DNA of 64,000 bases from NCBI RefSeq assembly GCF_003030345.1, contig NZ_CP028158.1, positions 2,232,001 to 2,296,000 on the forward strand, given 5' to 3'. Below the pieces are notes generated by a model that searched no databases, was not told the origin of the DNA, and was given only the letters and a program-made list of their open reading frames with translations. The position numbers were made by a program, and so were the translations under genes. Of the stretch, positions 63,551-64,000 are shown piece by piece (position 1 is the first letter of the stretch; each line of letters opens with the position of its first letter). Origin of the DNA: Plantactinospora sp. BC1 (lineage in GTDB: Bacteria; Actinomycetota; Actinomycetes; Mycobacteriales; Micromonosporaceae).

Positions 63551-64000
63551 TTACGGCGTCCAGAGGCCGAGGTCGATGGTCCGGGTCAGGGTCGCCTGCT
63601 CGTCGTCGCCGTCCAGCGACCAGATCATCGCGCCACCCAACCGCTCCGCGCGGATGAACAGCGTCTTCTGGAGTACGACGGCCGGGTCGTCGTACGTCCA
63701 GAAGGTCGTACCGTCGTAGAGCCATGCCGTTCCGGCGCGGAGGTCGCGGTAGACCCGGTAGCCGTCCTTGCCGGCCCTGGTCTTCAGCACCTTGTAGTCC
63801 TCGTAGCCGGGCTCGAAGGTGGCCGGGGCGGCGCCGCCGGTGGAGGTGCCGAACAGGCCGTTGCGCCCGCCGGTCACCCCGGTCCAGCCGCGCCCGTAGT
63901 AGGGGATGCCCAGCACCAGCTTGCGGCGCTCGGCGCCCCGGTCGAGCCAGGCGTCGATGGTGCGGTCGACGGCGAAGTCCGGCTCGGTGGCCCCGGCCGG
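63551..64000 (-). CDS. Glycoside hydrolase family 18 (chitinase-like), C-terminal part, cut by window edge
   Basis: 149 residues before the TAA at 63551, open to the right edge. They contain the C-terminal half of a GH18 barrel: LVLGIPYYGRGW (beta-6 strand with YYGRGW), AWLYDGTTFWTYDD and GGAMIWSLDGDD (beta-8 with the substrate-stacking Trp). The catalytic DxxDxDxE motif would lie outside the window. Probably a secreted chitinase; no carbohydrate-binding module follows. Confidence 0.9.
   Translation of the reverse strand, partial: PAGATEPDFAVDRTIDAWLDRGAERRKLVLGIPYYGRGWTGVTGGRNGLFGTSTGGAAPATFEPGYEDYKVLKTRAGKDGYRVYRDLRAGTAWLYDGTTFWTYDDPAVVLQKTLFIRAERLGGAMIWSLDGDDEQATLTRTIDLGLWTP

Noticed and set aside
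1-64000. CRISPR arrays and complete insertion sequences
   Set aside because: No evenly spaced short direct repeats with unique spacers and no full-length transposase or integrase were found on either strand.

Overview
The window is very GC-rich with strong codon-position bias. It carries a large antibiotic-type biosynthetic operon set, an E. coli-size HrpA, SAM-controlled transport genes and a long GGGGCCCC-containing intergenic hairpin. Together these suggest an actinomycete, most likely of the Micromonosporaceae (inference from composition and gene families; no 16S or other taxonomic marker is present).

Positions 1-48442, all on the minus strand, form one lipopeptide gene cluster that runs off the left edge. 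Read in the direction of transcription, it has three parts. (a) 48252 to 31865 is a type II reducing polyketide/fatty-acid module: two ACPs, six ketosynthase-like proteins (three with the active-site Cys, three without), ketoreductase, a pair of hot-dog dehydratases, a FabL-like enoyl reductase, a hot-dog thioesterase-like protein, an alpha/beta hydrolase, a complete dedicated acetyl-CoA carboxylase (AccC, AccB, fused AccD-AccA) and a DsbA/HCCA-isomerase-like protein. (b) 31764 to 21255 holds a fatty acyl-AMP ligase, two long acyl-CoA dehydrogenases, a third ACP, a free-standing condensation domain and an ABC exporter. (c) 21044 to 1 holds SbnA and SbnB (L-2,3-diaminopropionate), an MbtH protein and three NRPS proteins. 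The inferred NRPS order is trans-C | A-PCP-C-A-PCP | C-A-PCP-C-A-PCP-C-A-PCP-C | A-PCP-beta-lactamase-like domain (cut by the window). This predicts an acylated peptide of at least six residues ending in Gly, with polar residues before it, released by a penicillin-binding-protein/beta-lactamase-type domain fused to the last module.

Each of the three transcription blocks is preceded by the same promoter architecture: 11-bp-phased direct repeats of a TATRG(nC) motif, the last heptamer 8 bp before a -10 hexamer. This is the layout known for SARP activators and suggests one regulator, not in the window, switches on all three.

Positions 48507-53222 (plus strand) hold a histidine phosphatase and HrpA. 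Positions 53332-56218 hold a SAM-I riboswitch, a 37-residue cysteine-containing leader peptide and a polar amino-acid ABC importer, probably for methionine or another sulfur compound. A 445-bp convergent gap (56219-56663) contains an IS110-type transposase tail and a cluster of six DnaA-box-like 9-mers. Positions 56664-62517 hold an OmpR-type two-component system divergent from a lipoprotein and a MacAB-like exporter. The right end has a bidirectional hairpin, purine nucleoside phosphorylase (deoD), tRNA-Ser(CGA), a terminator and the C-terminal end of a GH18 chitinase-like gene.
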